The notes under the pieces: model-generated
Database searches by the model: none
Told to the model about the DNA's origin: nothing
The model's input: only the letters and a program-made list of their open reading frames with translations
Part shown: in pieces, positions 61,656 to 64,000 of the stretch
Position numbering within the stretch: the first letter of the stretch is position 1
How the letters are laid out: each line of letters begins with the position of its first letter
Program-made: the position numbers and the translations under genes
NCBI GenBank assembly: GCA_900555985.1
Contig: USNF01000002.1
Span: 49,395-113,394, forward strand
Direction of reading: 5' to 3'
Origin: an uncultured Gemella sp.
Lineage (GTDB): Bacteria > Bacillota > Bacilli > Staphylococcales > Gemellaceae
Length of the DNA stretch: 64,000 bases

Positions 61656-62611
61656 CTTTTGGTAAATTATACCTTGCAGGTGAATATGCTATATTAGAAG
61701 ACTATTCCAAAGCACTGCTCACTAGTGTTCCTCAAAAGATAGTTACTACCGTAGAACCTAGTGAGAAAACTACTATTTTTGATACATTATATAATATTAC
61801 CGTTGATCTTTATGAAGATAATAAGAACTTTACTATGATTCAGCAATTTATTATATTTTTGAGTAGGTATACAAATAGCGAAAAAACTTATTCTATAAAA
61901 ATATATAATGAGCTACATAGTAACAATAAAAAATATGGACTAGGTTCTTCTGGAGCAGTTTTAGTTTCAATCGCCAAAGCTATTTTAACTTTTGAAAATA
62001 TTACTTTCAATAACGAAACTATTTTTAAACTTGTTACATTATACAATTTAACTCATAATATTAGTGGCTCAATGGGTGACGTAGCTGCTTCATTAAACGA
62101 AGGATTAACCTTCTATCAAAAGTTCAATGCTAGCAAACTTAATTATATTATCGAAAATAAAGACGGCATTAAAGAAATTATAAACTCTCCTTGGGATGGG
62201 TTAATAATTAAACCTATCTACCCTAAAGCAAAGATTACTATTTTTGCAAGATGGACTGGAGAAGTTGTAGATACTAAAGAACACGTTAAACTTTGGAAGA
62301 ATAATAAAGAAAATTATTCTACTGAGTATACTACTTTTGTTAGTACTTCTAACAAACTAGTTAAGCAACTAGTAGCTGCGTTTGAAAGTGGAGATGAATC
62401 ACTTGTATTAAATACAACAAATAAACTTCGCGAAAATCTTCACTATTTAGAAAGTTTCTCTAATATACCGATGGAAACAGCAGCTATGAAAAATTATATA
62501 GCTAGCTACCCTGCTGGCAAACAAAGTGGTTCTGGTAGCGGAGATATCGTCTTAGGTTTCAATAAAAGTAATGACGATTTCCAACTACAGCTTAATTTAG
62601 AAGAATTATAA
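61622..62611 (+). CDS. mvaK2: phosphomevalonate kinase
   Basis: Phosphorylates mevalonate-5-phosphate. 329 aa. GHMP marks: AFGKLYLAGEYAILED at the start, KKYGLGSSGAVLVSIAKAI, ISGSMGDVAASLNEG, and the C-terminal GKQSGSGSGDIVLGF. The ATG 61622 lies 34 nt inside mvaD with GAGGAAAT about 13 nt before it; a GTG 21 nt later is in frame, but the residues MEQKNNP are compatible with the family. Confidence 0.96.
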   Translation: MEQKNNPVHGVAFGKLYLAGEYAILEDYSKALLTSVPQKIVTTVEPSEKTTIFDTLYNITVDLYEDNKNFTMIQQFIIFLSRYTNSEKTYSIKIYNELHSNNKKYGLGSSGAVLVSIAKAILTFENITFNNETIFKLVTLYNLTHNISGSMGDVAASLNEGLTFYQKFNASKLNYIIENKDGIKEIINSPWDGLIIKPIYPKAKITIFARWTGEVVDTKEHVKLWKNNKENYSTEYTTFVSTSNKLVKQLVAAFESGDESLVLNTTNKLRENLHYLESFSNIPMETAAMKNYIASYPAGKQSGSGSGDIVLGFNKSNDDFQLQLNLEEL

Positions 62612-62635
62612 CTTAGAAAACATGAAAGGATAGAC

Positions 62636-63589
62636 ATGAGAAAAAAAGATCATATACGTCTAGCTCTTGCAGACAAAACTACTTTAACTAGTTTAGATGC
62701 CTACGCTATTGACTATAATAGTGTTCCGCGTTTTGGACTAGATAGTTTAGATACATCTACTACTATTTGTAATAAAAAATGGCAATTTCCTTTCTTTATC
62801 AACGCAATAACTGCTGGTGGTGAAGAATGTAATAAAATAAATCAAGATTTCATGGAGGTTAGTAAGGTTTGTGGAATAGAATTTTTCCCTGGTTCTTACT
62901 CTCCTGCTTTAAAAGATAAAAACGATGAAGCGGCATATCCAAAAGGATATTCAATAAATCTTGGTCTTGATAAAGATCCTAAACTTATTTTAGACGCTAT
63001 CGAAAAGACAAAAGCTCAATACATTCAGCTTCATACAAATCCACTTCAAGAGATTGTAATGCCTGAAGGTGACCATAACTTTGAATCGTGGCTTTCTACA
63101 CTAACTGTAGTTAGCAAAAAGTCCCCTATTCCAGTAATTCTAAAAGAAACTGGCTTTGGTATGAATGAAGAAACAATTAAATTAGCTATTGACTTAAATC
63201 TAGCTGCAATTGATGTCAGCGGTTTGGGTGGAACTAATTTTGCCCGTATAGAAAATGGTAGAAGAGAAGATAAATCTACATATCTAGAAAATATCGGCTA
63301 TACTACAGCAGAAAGTTTAGAATTTGCCGCACCATATAGAGATAAAATAGATATTATTGCAAGTGGAGGAATTAGAAATCCACTTGATGTTGTAAAATGC
63401 TTAGCATTAGGTGCTAAAGCAGTCGGAGTTTCTAAGACCTTCTTAGAAATTCTAGTGAATGATGGAAAAGAAGCATTAATAAAAGAGATAGAAAAATGGA
63501 AAAAAGAATTACAATTTTTAATGGTTCTTATGAATGCTAAAAATATAGATGAACTATATGGAAAAATAAGAAGAATAGATAATATATAA
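62636..63589 (+). CDS. fni: type 2 isopentenyl-diphosphate delta-isomerase (FMN-dependent)
   Basis: Interconverts IPP and DMAPP. 317 aa, about 20 shorter than many relatives. Marks: RKKDHIRLALADKT, WQFPFFINAITAGG (usual motif NAMTGG), GSYSPALKDKND, IPVILKETGFGMNEETI, AIDVSGLGGTNFARIEN (usual SGRGGT) and SGGIRNPLDVVKCLALGAKAVG. The FMN phosphate region is intact, while two motifs have unusual residues. AAAGGA precedes ATG 62636, 24 nt after mvaK2. Ends the mevalonate operon at a terminator. Confidence 0.93.
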   Translation: MRKKDHIRLALADKTTLTSLDAYAIDYNSVPRFGLDSLDTSTTICNKKWQFPFFINAITAGGEECNKINQDFMEVSKVCGIEFFPGSYSPALKDKNDEAAYPKGYSINLGLDKDPKLILDAIEKTKAQYIQLHTNPLQEIVMPEGDHNFESWLSTLTVVSKKSPIPVILKETGFGMNEETIKLAIDLNLAAIDVSGLGGTNFARIENGRREDKSTYLENIGYTTAESLEFAAPYRDKIDIIASGGIRNPLDVVKCLALGAKAVGVSKTFLEILVNDGKEALIKEIEKWKKELQFLMVLMNAKNIDELYGKIRRIDNI

Positions 63590-63593
63590 AATA

Positions 63594-63638
63594 AAACCAG
63601 GATCGGTTCTATAGTTAGTATAGAACTAATTCTGGTTT
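63594..63638. terminator. terminator of the mevalonate operon, also serving the small gene on the minus strand
   Basis: Arms AAACCAG and CTGGTTT extended by GTTCTATA / TATAGAAC, with a few mismatches. It overlaps the stop of the 50-aa ORF. Confidence 0.7.
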
Positions 63639-63789
63639 ATTTATTCTCCTCTAATGTCGCTATTCTTTCAATTGCTTTTTTTAAATCATCTTTCATCTCA
63701 TTAATTTGAGTTTTATTTTTTTGATTTTCCGCAATTAAATACCAACAAGAAATTAATAACATTACATTTAAACAGATTATCGCAAACAT
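63637..63789 (-). CDS. 50-aa membrane-anchored coiled-coil peptide
   Basis: ATG 63789 with AGGAGAGAAT before it runs 50 codons to TAA 63637. Residues 1-20 (MFAIICLNVMLLISCWYLIA) are one membrane helix; residues 21-50 are a charged helix with heptad-like Ile/Leu spacing (NEMKDDLKKAIERIATLEENK). Such small one-pass proteins are often overlooked. Function unknown; it lies between rpsU and the mevalonate operon. Confidence 0.6.
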   Translation of the reverse strand: MFAIICLNVMLLISCWYLIAENQKNKTQINEMKDDLKKAIERIATLEENK

Positions 63790-63858
63790 ATTCTCTCCTA
63801 ATAGATTTTTTATTTAAATAAGAATATCATATTTAAATAAATATTACAACCATATAAA

Positions 63859-63884
63859 AAAACCTCATCAAGTGACGAGGTTTT
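63859..63884 (-). terminator. terminator of rpsU
   Basis: Stem AAAACCTC / GAGGTTTT with loop ATCAAGTGAC, then TTTTTT on the minus strand. Confidence 0.8.
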
Positions 63885-63958
63885 ATTTTTCTTAAATAAA
63901 TCTAAAAAGAGGGAAAATTTTAGATTTTATTAATCAATTGCGTATTAATTACCAATTA

Positions 63959-64000
63959 TTAATATTTACGTTTTCTAGCCGCTTCAGATTTTTTCTTACG
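63959..64000 (-). CDS. rpsU: 30S ribosomal protein S21, C-terminal end only
   Basis: The last 13 codons and stop are inside the window and read RKKKSEAARKRKY, the conserved basic tail of Firmicute S21. The rest lies beyond 64000. S21 joins the 30S platform and helps initiation. Too short for independent proof, but the ending is distinctive, and a terminator follows. Confidence 0.85.
   Translation of the reverse strand, partial: RKKKSEAARKRKY

Overview
The window is chromosomal DNA from a very AT-rich (about one-third G+C by eye) low-GC Firmicute. The gene set and protein wording fit a facultatively fermentative coccus of the Gemella type: Gram-positive PolC, RecU, Spx, RapZ/YvcK, a streptococcus-like mevalonate operon, a streptococcus-like pyruvate/acetoin dehydrogenase operon whose E3 carries a lipoyl domain, and alpha-acetolactate decarboxylase. 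The genus is an inference from protein resemblance; no rRNA is present to prove it. I see no insertion sequence, prophage, integrase or CRISPR array, so this is mostly core genome.

Layout. 1-2.4 kb: a truncated 4-alpha-glucanotransferase (malQ) divergent from a TreR-like GntR repressor. 2.4-10.3 kb (mostly minus strand): rapZ-yvcK-pgi, a class A PBP with an asparagine-rich tail, a PatB/MalY-type lyase and a PsiE-like membrane protein. 10.4-11.7 kb: an acetyltransferase plus acetolactate decarboxylase. 11.7-17 kb: the four-gene 2-oxo-acid dehydrogenase operon (pdhABC-lpdA). After an 815-bp AT-only gap come L-lactate permease, a 63-aa cysteine/histidine-rich metallothionein-like protein behind an 18-bp perfect dyad, and two secreted proteins (a beta-helix-like protein and an NlpC/P60 hydrolase) that share both signal peptide and promoter region. 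22.7-28.2 kb: mannitol PTS genes mtlA-mtlR-mtlF-mtlD with two matching MtlR-type sites.

28.2-36.9 kb: lipid genes (plsY and an MprF-like flippase) and a Bacillus yrr-like cluster (trmR, two U32 proteins of the TrhP type, udk, greA, mtnN) devoted largely to wobble-uridine modification, then pta. 36.9-44.8 kb: a small EpuA-like protein, murA, polC and proS. 45-49 kb: recU-ponA facing tig. 49-57.6 kb: a DUF45 protease, YggS, a penicillin-acylase-family hydrolase, and a run of fur, nudix, rnz, cupin, cvfB and spx. 57.9 kb: tRNA-Leu(CAA). 58-64 kb: a frame-split acetyltransferase, a manganese-type CDF exporter, the complete lower mevalonate pathway (mvaK1-mvaD-mvaK2-fni), a 50-aa membrane-anchored helix protein and the last 13 codons of rpsU.

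Metabolically the genes outline sugar/mannitol uptake into glycolysis (Mtl, Pgi), pyruvate use through the dehydrogenase complex to acetyl-CoA and acetate (Pdh, Pta), lactate export/import (LldP) and acetoin formation (BudA). The cell-wall and lipid genes (two class A PBPs, MurA, PlsY, flippase) and mevalonate-derived isoprenoids complete a housekeeping picture. The least explained material is the paired secreted-protein locus at 19.9-22.5 kb with its 35-codon cationic leader ORF, and the cysteine-rich gene with its dyad.
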